64,000 bases of DNA from Mucilaginibacter sp. OK268 (lineage in GTDB: Bacteria; Bacteroidota; Bacteroidia; Sphingobacteriales; Sphingobacteriaceae). The translations under genes and the position numbers were made by a program. Below are positions 47,485 to 54,325 of the stretch, piece after piece; position 1 is the first letter of the stretch, and each line of letters opens with the position of its first letter. The notes beneath the pieces are model-generated. The model searched no databases. It was not told the DNA's origin and was given only the letters and a program-made list of their open reading frames with translations. Location: positions 186,001 through 250,000 of the forward strand of contig NZ_FNJV01000005.1 in the NCBI RefSeq assembly GCF_900103125.1. The letters run 5' to 3'.

Positions 47485-48174
47485 AAAATCTCCCAAAGGG
47501 TCTTTCCCGTGGAGCGATCCAAAGCTCTCCAGGATCCTGAAGCGGGCAAAAAGTTCTTCGCTGTACCAGTTTTCGCTACGGGTAAGTTTGATCACCTCGG
47601 CGTGTTCGCGGCTTTTATAGGCGAAGGCTTTTACATCATCCAGGCTTTGCCAAATCGAAAAGGTGGCCTGCCGGTAAACCGGTGCTTCGCCTATACCAAA
47701 TGAAGTGATGTAACCCGCTGCGCCCGACATTAAATTGGCCACTTCATCTACATGCGACCAAAAGTTTTTCAATCGGCTCATTCTGATCGTGGCTCGGGTA
47801 AGCACCGCAATAGAGCCGGTGTGATCTTTTACTTCCGGGTTGCCAAAAGGCGCTTTGCCATCCCATTTACCGTGGCTTTGCAAAGGCTCACAGAGCACTG
47901 TCCAACCTTCGCTGCCTAATATCTTCCACCAGTTGGCGACAAAGGAGCTGGCCTGAAATCTATCAAAATCTTCCCGGCTGTCCCAGCAGGCTAATAATCC
48001 CCATTGTTGCCAGTCGGGTTGAAGATCAAAAGTGCCGTTATGGCCCGAACCCAATAGTTTATAAAAACTGCAGCCTTTTTGCAGCCACATGGGCAGGCGG
48101 TGTATGGCCATGGCCAGCAATGCAAAAGGGACAAAAAGTTTTCGGTATCGAACTATAGTAAGGCTAACGATCAT
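47419..48174 (-). CDS. CrtA-like (spheroidene monooxygenase family) protein
   Basis: The 251-residue protein matches the spheroidene monooxygenase CrtA family, heme-dependent carotenoid oxygenases: VRYRKLFVPFALLAMAIHRLPM at the start, FYKLLGSGHNGTFDLQPDWQQWGLLACWDS near residues 37-66, and TRATIRMSRLKNFWSHV. No carotenoid genes adjoin it, and Bacteroidota members are probably not carotenoid enzymes in every case. I chose the ATG at 48172-48174, because upstream codons (to a TTG at 48234) run into a dispersed AT-rich element. The last ~22 residues, beyond the expected family end, are encoded by a period-7 repeat. Confidence 0.78.
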   Translation of the reverse strand: MIVSLTIVRYRKLFVPFALLAMAIHRLPMWLQKGCSFYKLLGSGHNGTFDLQPDWQQWGLLACWDSREDFDRFQASSFVANWWKILGSEGWTVLCEPLQSHGKWDGKAPFGNPEVKDHTGSIAVLTRATIRMSRLKNFWSHVDEVANLMSGAAGYITSFGIGEAPVYRQATFSIWQSLDDVKAFAYKSREHAEVIKLTRSENWYSEELFARFRILESFGSLHGKDPLGDFGARSKDFRSKEQGLLEQGSKE

Positions 48175-48212
48175 GTTCCCGCTAAATAAAACATTAATTG
48201 TAAAACCCCGGC

Positions 48213-48375
48213 CAAAAAACTTTTTAAACCTCAAATTTTAACACTTTTCTGATCAAAAACAGGATAAAAACGGGTCGAAATTTATTCAAAACCATCGATT
48301 TTAACACTTTTTAACAAATTTTAGCGCGATTTTGATGCGTTTTGAAAAGTTTAAAAAGTATTAAATTATTGATTA
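48213..48375 (-). promoter_or_regulatory. Phased A-tract element upstream of the CrtA-like gene
   Basis: Copy of the 35154-35305 element on the minus strand, with GTTAAAA-type heptamers (plus-strand coordinates 48319-48325 as GCTAAAA, 48309-48315, 48299-48305 and 48236-48242). It has one extra 10-base unit. It ends about 40 bases before the gene start. Confidence 0.7.
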
Positions 48376-48433
48376 TCAAAGAACTGTATTTAAATCGGTC
48401 TGTTTTTGTGCCCTGCTGGCTCTTATGCAAACA

Positions 48434-48465
48434 GCCCGATTTTCCTGTTATCAGGAAAATCGGGC
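48434..48465. terminator. Hairpin upstream of the CrtA-like gene
   Basis: Perfect 14-base arms GCCCGATTTTCCTG / CAGGAAAATCGGGC with a TTAT loop. It occupies the same place relative to the A-tract element as the hairpin at 35062-35099. Confidence 0.7.
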
Positions 48466-48583
48466 CGTTGTATGATACAAATATACGGAAAATTTAGGAG
48501 CTATTTATTACCTAAGGGGGCAATTCGATTTGGCGCGCTCGACATTCCTCTCTCCGCCTGCGGCGTAAAGAAGGGTTAAAAAT

Positions 48584-48676
48584 ATGTCATTGCGAACGCA
48601 GCGTGGCAATCTCGTAGCTATTCTCGTGGATGAGAACGCGAGGAGATTGCTTCGTTGTGCCTCCTCGCAATGACAT
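48584..48676. repeat. REP-like palindrome, diverged GTCATTGCGA family
   Basis: Outer arms ATGTCATTGCGA (48584-48595) and TCGCAATGACAT (48665-48676) are perfect; inner GCAATCTCG/GAGATTGC also pair. The interior differs from the copies at 28583 and 31720. Confidence 0.8.
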
Positions 48677-48767
48677 ACAGGGAATATGAAGCACGGGCGA
48701 ATCACGCCTTTATCCAATTCAACCTAAATTATGATATCCGGTTGATGTACTTTCTGCCGCACATTGC

Positions 48768-48775
48768 TATTTTTG
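48768..48775 (+). promoter_or_regulatory. -7 box at the start codon of the fRMsr gene
   Basis: TATTTTTG matches TAnnTTTG and ends four bases before the ATG at 48780, which puts the expected transcription start on or beside the start codon. Confidence 0.45.
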
Positions 48776-48779
48776 TATC

Positions 48780-49259
48780 ATGGCAGAGGATTTAAACATA
48801 ACCACATCAACAGATAAAACCGAACAATATACTACGCTTATTCCGCAGATAGAGGCCTTGCTTTATGGCGAGCCCGATCTGGTAGCTAACCTGGCTAATG
48901 TGGCTGCGGCTTTAAAGGAGCAGTTTAAATGGTTTTGGGTAGGGTTTTATCTGGTGAAAAATAATGAGCTGGTTTTAGGCCCTTTCCAGGGACCTGTGGC
49001 TTGTACCCGTATAGGCCTGGGTAAAGGTGTTTGCGGAGCAGCATGGCAGCAGGCCAAAACGCTGGTAGTGCCCGATGTGGAAGCTTTCCCGGGGCATATT
49101 GCCTGTAGTTCGCTTTCCCAATCGGAAATTGTAGTGCCGGTATTTCATAATGGGGAAGTGGTTGCCGTTTTAGATGTGGACAGCGAATTGCTGGATCAGT
49201 TCGATGAAACTGACGCACAGTACCTGGAGCAAATTGTAAAGCTGCTGAACTTTGCATGA
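48780..49259 (+). CDS. msrC: Free methionine-(R)-sulfoxide reductase (GAF)
   Basis: Repairs free methionine-(R)-sulfoxide using thioredoxin electrons. The 159-residue protein is a single GAF domain with the three family cysteines: CTRIGLGKG, GVCGAAW and HIACSSLSQSE (residues about 76, 86 and 111), followed by EIVVPVFHNGEVVAVLDVDS. Length is normal. It heads a compact operon: the following hydrolase gene overlaps its stop (ATGA), and the alkyladenine glycosylase follows in the same way. The mix suggests oxidative or alkylation damage repair. Confidence 0.93.
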   Translation: MAEDLNITTSTDKTEQYTTLIPQIEALLYGEPDLVANLANVAAALKEQFKWFWVGFYLVKNNELVLGPFQGPVACTRIGLGKGVCGAAWQQAKTLVVPDVEAFPGHIACSSLSQSEIVVPVFHNGEVVAVLDVDSELLDQFDETDAQYLEQIVKLLNFA

Positions 49260-49903
49260 GCAGGATTTACCTGATAGCCGGCCTCGGGGCCGACACCCGC
49301 GTGTATAACAATATCGACCTGCATGATCATGAGGTGACGCCTGTTGACTGGATAGAGCCGCACGAATCAGATACTTTAATTACTTACGCTCAAAAGCTTA
49401 TTCATCAATACAATATACTATCAAATTCTATCATCATAGGAAACTCTTTAGGTGGGATGATCGCCGTAGAGATAGCCAAGCAGATCCCGGTAAAAAAGGT
49501 GATCCTGATTTCGAGTATTAAAACCAGTAAGGAAGCTCCACGCTATTTTGGCTTCTTCCGTAACCTGCCCATTTATAAACTTATCCCCGGAAAATGGTTC
49601 ACCTCATTAGGTTTTATGATCAAGCCCTTATTTGGACACATGAGCGCCGAGGATGCCTGGCTGTTTAGTGATATGCTGAAAAGCTCATCACCCAAATTTG
49701 TAAAATGGGCTATGCGGGCGGTACTGCACTGGAAAAATGATATTATCCCGCCAAATCTCTTTCATATCACCGGTGACAAGGATCTGGTGTTCTCTTTTAA
49801 GCGCATCCCCGATGCTACCATTGTTAAGGGCGGCACCCATATCATGATATTTGATAAGGCAAAAGAGATCAATAAACTATTAAAAAATATCTTGAAAAAA
49901 TGA
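49256..49903 (+). CDS. Alpha/beta hydrolase
   Basis: The 215-residue cytoplasmic hydrolase has the nucleophile elbow GNSLGGMIAVEIA (Ser near residue 64), an oxyanion strand LIAGLGADTRVY at the start and a late His in KGGTHIMIFDKA (near 201). An Asp in HITGDKDLVF could complete the triad. Substrate unknown. It overlaps the upstream fRMsr gene by four bases and the downstream glycosylase gene by four bases, so translation is likely coupled in all three. Confidence 0.85.
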   Translation: MSRIYLIAGLGADTRVYNNIDLHDHEVTPVDWIEPHESDTLITYAQKLIHQYNILSNSIIIGNSLGGMIAVEIAKQIPVKKVILISSIKTSKEAPRYFGFFRNLPIYKLIPGKWFTSLGFMIKPLFGHMSAEDAWLFSDMLKSSSPKFVKWAMRAVLHWKNDIIPPNLFHITGDKDLVFSFKRIPDATIVKGGTHIMIFDKAKEINKLLKNILKK

Positions 49904-50502
49904 AGTTACCCGAAGCATTTTACCTGGGTACCGATGTGGTAGCTATCAGTAAAAGTTTATTAGGAAAGTATTTATTTACCTGTATTGATGGTGTAACTAC
50001 AGGTGGTTATATTATTGAAACAGAAGCTTATAATGGCGCTGTAGATAAGGCGGCGCACTCTTATGGCAATCGCATAACCCCGCGCACCAAAACCATGTTT
50101 ATGCAGGGCGGCATCGCCTATGTATACCTGTGCTATGGCATTCACGAAATGTTCAATATCGTGACTTCGACAGAAGGGCATGCCCAGGCTATCCTGATCA
50201 GGGCGGTACATCCGACTGAAGGAATCGAGGCGATGCAGGTAAGGCGCAATATGATGGTGCTTAAACCAGCCATCACTGCCGGCCCAGGTTCCGTAGCCAA
50301 AGCCCTGGGTATATCCCGAAACATCAACGCTATCAGTTTGCAAAGCGACACCCTCTGGCTGGAAGACCGGGGATTGAATTTTACCGATGATCAGATAACG
50401 GTAGGCCCACGGATTGGGGTAGCTTATGCCGGTGAGGATGCTTTGTTGCCCTATCGCTTTTATGTCAAGGGTGATATTTATGTGAGTAAGCCGAATAAGT
50501 AG
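49900..50502 (+). CDS. Alkyladenine (3-methyladenine) DNA glycosylase, AAG type
   Basis: Removes alkylated and deaminated purines from DNA. The 200-residue protein matches the AAG/MPG family: catalytic Glu and surrounding GGYIIETEAYNG near residues 37-48, NRITPRTKTMFMQGGIAYVYLCYGIHEMFNIV in the middle (shown by its GGIAYVYL and YGIHEMFN parts), and GPGSVAKALGI. Last gene of the operon. Its stop codon lies in the first unit of the 13-copy AGATGTG microsatellite. Confidence 0.93.
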   Translation: MKLPEAFYLGTDVVAISKSLLGKYLFTCIDGVTTGGYIIETEAYNGAVDKAAHSYGNRITPRTKTMFMQGGIAYVYLCYGIHEMFNIVTSTEGHAQAILIRAVHPTEGIEAMQVRRNMMVLKPAITAGPGSVAKALGISRNINAISLQSDTLWLEDRGLNFTDDQITVGPRIGVAYAGEDALLPYRFYVKGDIYVSKPNK

Positions 50503-50591
50503 ATGTGAGATGTGAGATGTGAGATGTGAGATGTGAGATGTGAGATGTGAGATGTGAGATGTGAGATGTGAGATGTGAGATGTGAGATGTG
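50501..50591 (+). repeat. AGATGTG x13 perfect microsatellite
   Basis: Thirteen perfect head-to-tail heptamers (91 bases) start inside the stop codon of the glycosylase gene. No coding gene spans them in a supported way. Confidence 0.97.
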
Positions 50592-50657
50592 AAAAAATGG
50601 ACTAGCAATTTAGGGAAAAGTAAGTGTTTGATGTTCGTGAAACAAATTGTCCGCAAT

Positions 50658-50775
50658 CGCTCGGCTCCTGCCGAGTGATTAATATTGCCCGGCCTCTGGC
50701 CGCCGTGTCTAATTTATTTGCTTAATTCGCAGGCCGGAGGCCTGTTGATAATCGTCACTCGGCTGGAGCCGAGCG
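50658..50775. repeat. Compound palindrome (CTCGGCTCCTGCCGAG)
   Basis: 21-base arms (50658-50678 and 50755-50775, one mismatch), each able to fold on itself (CTCGGC..GCCGAG). Inside lie GGCCTCTGGCC and AGGCCGGAGGCCT hairpins. Confidence 0.8.
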
Positions 50776-50808
50776 ACTGCGCAGGGGTTATTTAAAAAGG
50801 AAGCAAAT

Positions 50809-50866
50809 TCAATAATTCACAAAAATTAACTATTCACCACTCACTACTCGCCACTCACTAATTAAT
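50809..50866 (+). repeat. Degenerate ATTCACT/CACTCACTA words before kynU
   Basis: ATTCAATA, ATTCACAA and further ATTCACC, ACTCACTA, CTCGCCAC, TCACTAAT units of the same word class as 24019-24055, up to the -7 box of kynU. Confidence 0.55.
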
Positions 50867-50874
50867 TATCTTTG
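50867..50874 (+). promoter_or_regulatory. -7 box at the start codon of kynU
   Basis: TATCTTTG, a perfect TAnnTTTG, ends four bases before the ATG at 50879. No TTG is found at the expected -33 position. Confidence 0.45.
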
Positions 50875-50878
50875 GCCG

Positions 50879-52156
50879 ATGAACTATCAGAACAGTTTAG
50901 CATTTGCCTTGGAGCAGGATGGACTTGATCCGCTAAAAAATTTCAGGAGCCGTTTTCTAATTCCGCAGCACCAGGGTGCCGACGCGGTTTATTTATGCGG
51001 CAATTCTTTGGGCCTGCAACCGGCTTCGGCAGGGAAATATATAGCCGACCAATTGAGTGCCTGGCAGAACCTCGCGGTAGAGGGTTGGTTTCAGGGTGAT
51101 GATCCCTGGCTTAATTATCATAAACAACTTTCATCATCCATAGCCAGTATAGTTGGCGCGCAGGAAAGCGAAGTTACAGTAATGAATTCACTTACAGTAA
51201 ATCTTCACTTACTGATGGTAAGTTTCTATAAGCCAAATGGTAAAAGGTTTAAAATTATTATGGAAGGAGGAGCTTTCCCTTCAGATCAGTACGCGATGGA
51301 AAGCCAGACTCTTTTCCATGGCTTTGATCCAAAGGAGGCTATCGTTGAGATCTTTCCACGGGAAGGAGAGCTTACTTTACGCACCGAAGATATCATCAAA
51401 ACCATCAATGAGCATGCTGATGAACTGGCGCTGGTGATGTTTGCCGGTATCAATTATTATACCGGTCAGCTGTTTGATATGGAGTCTATCGCCGCTGCGG
51501 CTCATAAAGCTGGCGCGTATGCGGGTTTCGATCTGGCACATGCTGCTGGTAACGTTCCCCTAAAATTGCACGACTGGGGTGCTGATTTTGCCTGCTGGTG
51601 TTCGTACAAATATATGAACTCAGGTCCGGGTGGTATCAGTGGTGTTTTTGTGCATGAAAAGCATTTTGATAATCAGGAATTAGATCGTTTTGCAGGCTGG
51701 TGGGGTTATCGGGAAGATAAGCGCTTTTTGATGGCGCCGGGCTTCGATGCCGCCAAAGGTGCCGATGGCTGGCAGGTAAGCACGAGTCCTATATTGCTCC
51801 TGGCTTTATTTAAAGCTTCTATGGCTATTTTCGATGATGTGGGCGGTATTGATATCCTGCGAAAGAAAAGCGTGGCTTTAACGGGCTATATGGAGTTTTT
51901 GATAAATGAGTTGAATAGAGTGCAGGGCGAGGAGGTCTTTAAGATCATTACGCCCGCTAATCCGCAGCAGCGAGGCTGCCAGTTATCGGTAGTTTGTAAG
52001 CGGGATGCCAAAGCGGTTTTTCAATACCTGGCAGATAACGGCGTAATAGGCGACTGGCGCGAACCCGATGTGATCAGGCTGAGCCCAGTGCCGCTTTATA
52101 ACAGTTTTCAGGATGTTTACCAGGCGGTACAGCACATGGCCGCCGCGATAAAATAA
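50879..52156 (+). CDS. kynU: Kynureninase
   Basis: PLP enzyme that splits kynurenine to anthranilate and alanine, or hydroxykynurenine to hydroxyanthranilate for NAD synthesis. The 425-residue protein has YLCGNSLGLQP at about residue 39, the cofactor pocket FDLAHAAGN near 217-225 and the Schiff-base Lys in CSYKYMNSGPGG near 243. Length matches the family. Single gene, possibly leaderless; no other kynurenine-pathway genes are in the window. Confidence 0.95.
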   Translation: MNYQNSLAFALEQDGLDPLKNFRSRFLIPQHQGADAVYLCGNSLGLQPASAGKYIADQLSAWQNLAVEGWFQGDDPWLNYHKQLSSSIASIVGAQESEVTVMNSLTVNLHLLMVSFYKPNGKRFKIIMEGGAFPSDQYAMESQTLFHGFDPKEAIVEIFPREGELTLRTEDIIKTINEHADELALVMFAGINYYTGQLFDMESIAAAAHKAGAYAGFDLAHAAGNVPLKLHDWGADFACWCSYKYMNSGPGGISGVFVHEKHFDNQELDRFAGWWGYREDKRFLMAPGFDAAKGADGWQVSTSPILLLALFKASMAIFDDVGGIDILRKKSVALTGYMEFLINELNRVQGEEVFKIITPANPQQRGCQLSVVCKRDAKAVFQYLADNGVIGDWREPDVIRLSPVPLYNSFQDVYQAVQHMAAAIK

Positions 52157-52169
52157 TAAAAATAAAAAA

Positions 52170-52289
52170 TGTCATTTCGAACGAACGGTGATGGGTAGCG
52201 AAAGAGGGTGAGGAGAAATCTTTTACGCCCTGTAAAGTTCGCATGGATAATCGTAGAAGATTTCTCCTCGTTCCTCGTTCGAAATGACA
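52170..52289. repeat. REP-like palindrome, GTCATTTCGAACG family
   Basis: Arms TGTCATTTCGAACGA (52170-52184) and TCGTTCGAAATGACA (52275-52289), with inner GAGGAGAAATCTT/AAGATTTCTCCTC pairing. A second copy is at 54217-54302. Confidence 0.85.
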
Positions 52290-52315
52290 GGTTGACGATA
52301 TTAAAAAAATAACAA

Positions 52316-53170
52316 ATGGTTTATTACAATCCTAAAGAGTGGTTTTCTTTTATTTTCAAGGTTAATAAGGCCGATACTATGCGGGAGTTGTTTCCGCTGA
52401 TGCTGGCCGTGGGTGCATACGCTGGGGTGGTGACTTACTTTTTGATTGATTTCTGGCATCTGCCGGATACCAGTTTGCTCCGGAAGGTGAGTTATATTCA
52501 TCAAACCATTGGTTTTGTATTTTCCTTATTGCTTGCCTTTCGCATCAACTCGGCGTATGACCGCTGGTGGGAGGGGCGCAAGATCTGGGGTAGCCTCACC
52601 AACAATAGCCGCAATCTGGCTATTAAACTGAAACACCTGGTTGGCGAAAATGACGCCGCGTTTTTTAACTATACCATACCGCTTTACGCACGTTCGCTCC
52701 GGGATCATTTAAGGGATAAGTATGTGCCCGAGGAATCTGGGTTTATTACTATCGATCCGCAAAAACATGTGCCCAACCAGGTGGCCTCTGCTATCATTGA
52801 AAACGTATACAAGCTTAATAAAAGTGGCGTAATTAATCCGGAGCAATTGTTTAGCATTACGGCAGAAATAACTTCATTTACAGATATTTGTGGTGGTTGT
52901 GAACGCATCAAAAAAACACCTATTCCTTTTTCTTATAATGTGTTTATCAAGAAGTTTATCTTTACCTATATCATGACTTTGCCCTTTACCTGGGCATTTG
53001 ATCTGAAGTATTTTATTGTACCCGTGATTGCTTTTGTGCTGTTTGTTTTTGCCAGTATTGAACTATTGGCCGAGGAAATTGAAGATCCTTTTGGCTATGA
53101 CGCCAATGACCTGCCACTCGACAATATCTGCGAGAATATCGAGAAGCATGTGGGGGAGATATTGGCTTAG
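52316..53170 (+). CDS. Bestrophin-family (UPF0187) channel
   Basis: Predicted pentameric anion or cation channel of the bacterial bestrophin family, 284 residues. Hydrophobic helices lie near 25-45, 55-75 (LLRKVSYIHQTIGFVFSLLLAFRINSAYDRWWEGRK ends in the conserved RWWEGRKIWG segment) and 215-255. ERIKKTPIPFSYNVFIKKFIF and the late EEIEDPFGYDANDLPLD are family signatures. Bestrophin homologues in bacteria are best known as sodium-selective or bicarbonate-related channels. Single gene between REP elements. Confidence 0.9.
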   Translation: MVYYNPKEWFSFIFKVNKADTMRELFPLMLAVGAYAGVVTYFLIDFWHLPDTSLLRKVSYIHQTIGFVFSLLLAFRINSAYDRWWEGRKIWGSLTNNSRNLAIKLKHLVGENDAAFFNYTIPLYARSLRDHLRDKYVPEESGFITIDPQKHVPNQVASAIIENVYKLNKSGVINPEQLFSITAEITSFTDICGGCERIKKTPIPFSYNVFIKKFIFTYIMTLPFTWAFDLKYFIVPVIAFVLFVFASIELLAEEIEDPFGYDANDLPLDNICENIEKHVGEILA

Positions 53171-53207
53171 TAGGGTAGGTTTTAACACTGGTAAAAAGGA
53201 TATCATG

Positions 53208-53267
53208 CTGAGCTCCGTCGAAGCATGGTGGGGCGGCCTCTGCGCTCTACCCTTCGACGGAGCTCAG
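53208..53267. repeat. REP-like palindrome, CTGAGCTCCGTCGAAG family
   Basis: Perfect 16-base arms (53208-53223 and 53252-53267) with a 28-base loop, followed by GGTGAC. Third palindrome family in the window. Confidence 0.85.
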
Positions 53268-53300
53268 GGTGACAACCAGTTTTAGGTTTAATAATAAAGT

Positions 53301-54203
53301 ATGTTCAAAATAGCTTACGACCCTATATACGCGCACCCGCTTCCCGAAGGGCACCGTTTCCCGATGCTGAAGTATGAGTTGATACCGGCTCAATTGCTGC
53401 ATGAAGGGGTGATCAATAAGGATAACCTGTTTTCGCCTGATGTGCTTTCGGAAGATATTATCCTGCAAACCCATGACAAAGATTACTGGCACCAACTGCG
53501 CGACCTGACCTTGTCGCTCAAGGAGCAGCGCCGCATAGGTTTTCCTTTATCGGCCCGGCTGGTGGAGCGCGAGATCAGGATAGCGAAAGGAACTATAAAT
53601 GGCTGCAGGTTTGCTTTTGATAACCGCATTGCCTTTAATGTGGCCGGCGGTACGCACCATGCGGGTAGTAACTGGGGTGAAGGTTTCTGCCTGTTAAACG
53701 ATCAGGCTATCGCAGCTAATTGGCTATTGGATAATAATTTAGCATCATCTATCTTAATTATTGATTTAGATGTACATCAAGGTAATGGCACCGCCCAGAT
53801 CTTTGAAAACGAGCCGCGGGTGTTTACGTTCTCGATGCATGGCGCAAACAATTTTCCCTCGCGCAAGGAAACATCTAACATGGATATCCCGCTGGCAGAT
53901 GGGGTTGAGGATGATGAATATTTAAGCATCCTGTATGATACGCTGCCCGGTTTGATTGAACAACAAAAACCCGATTTTATATTCTACCTGTCGGGTGTTG
54001 ATATCCTGGCTACCGATAAATTGGGCAAACTCGCGCTGAGCAAAGAAGGCTGCAAAGCTCGCGACAAATTTGTGTTTGAGCAATGCATTGTCAATAATTT
54101 ACCGGTGCAGGTAAGCATGGGCGGTGGATATTCGCCCCAGATCAAAGATATTGTGGAGGCGCATTGCAATACTTTTAAAGTAGCGGCTGATCTGTATTTC
54201 TAA
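53301..54203 (+). CDS. Histone-deacetylase-family amidohydrolase
   Basis: Zinc amidohydrolase of 300 residues in the HDAC/AcuC/acetylpolyamine superfamily (class IV-like). Zinc ligands and charge relay lie in VAGGTHHAGSNWGEGFC (His pair near 119-120), LDVHQGNGT (Asp and His near 154-156) and SGVDILATDKLG (Asp near 234); GGGYSP supplies the transition-state Tyr. Bacterial members deacetylate polyamines or small acetylated compounds; the substrate is not evident. Single gene flanked by palindromes. Confidence 0.9.
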   Translation: MFKIAYDPIYAHPLPEGHRFPMLKYELIPAQLLHEGVINKDNLFSPDVLSEDIILQTHDKDYWHQLRDLTLSLKEQRRIGFPLSARLVEREIRIAKGTINGCRFAFDNRIAFNVAGGTHHAGSNWGEGFCLLNDQAIAANWLLDNNLASSILIIDLDVHQGNGTAQIFENEPRVFTFSMHGANNFPSRKETSNMDIPLADGVEDDEYLSILYDTLPGLIEQQKPDFIFYLSGVDILATDKLGKLALSKEGCKARDKFVFEQCIVNNLPVQVSMGGGYSPQIKDIVEAHCNTFKVAADLYF

Positions 54204-54216
54204 TAATATAAAGTAT

Positions 54217-54302
54217 TGTCATCTCGAACGATAGTGAGAGATCTTTTGCGAGCGATGAGTCTGAAGTAGAAGATTTCTCCTCGTACCTCGTTCGAAATGA
54301 CA
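54217..54302. repeat. REP-like palindrome, GTCATTTCGAACG family
   Basis: Arms TGTCATCTCGAACGA (54217-54231) and TCGTTCGAAATGACA (54288-54302), with inner AGATCTTTT and AGAAGATTTCTCCTCG segments shared with the copy at 52170-52289. Confidence 0.85.
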
Positions 54303-54325
54303 GTTATGTTAGCATATGGTTGCTT

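Noticed and set aside
47295-47549. 84-residue minus-strand frame
   Set aside because: It overlaps the CrtA-like gene in another frame and the period-7 repeat and has no match.
48175-48234. N-terminal extension of the CrtA-like gene
   Set aside because: It starts with TTG inside the dispersed A-tract element and gives no family match.
50501-50591. CRISPR-like array
   Set aside because: Units are 7 bases, contiguous, with no spacers and no cas genes nearby.
50465-50656. Minus-strand frame with repeated SHLTSHI residues
   Set aside because: It is only the translation of the AGATGTG microsatellite; no start context or family support.
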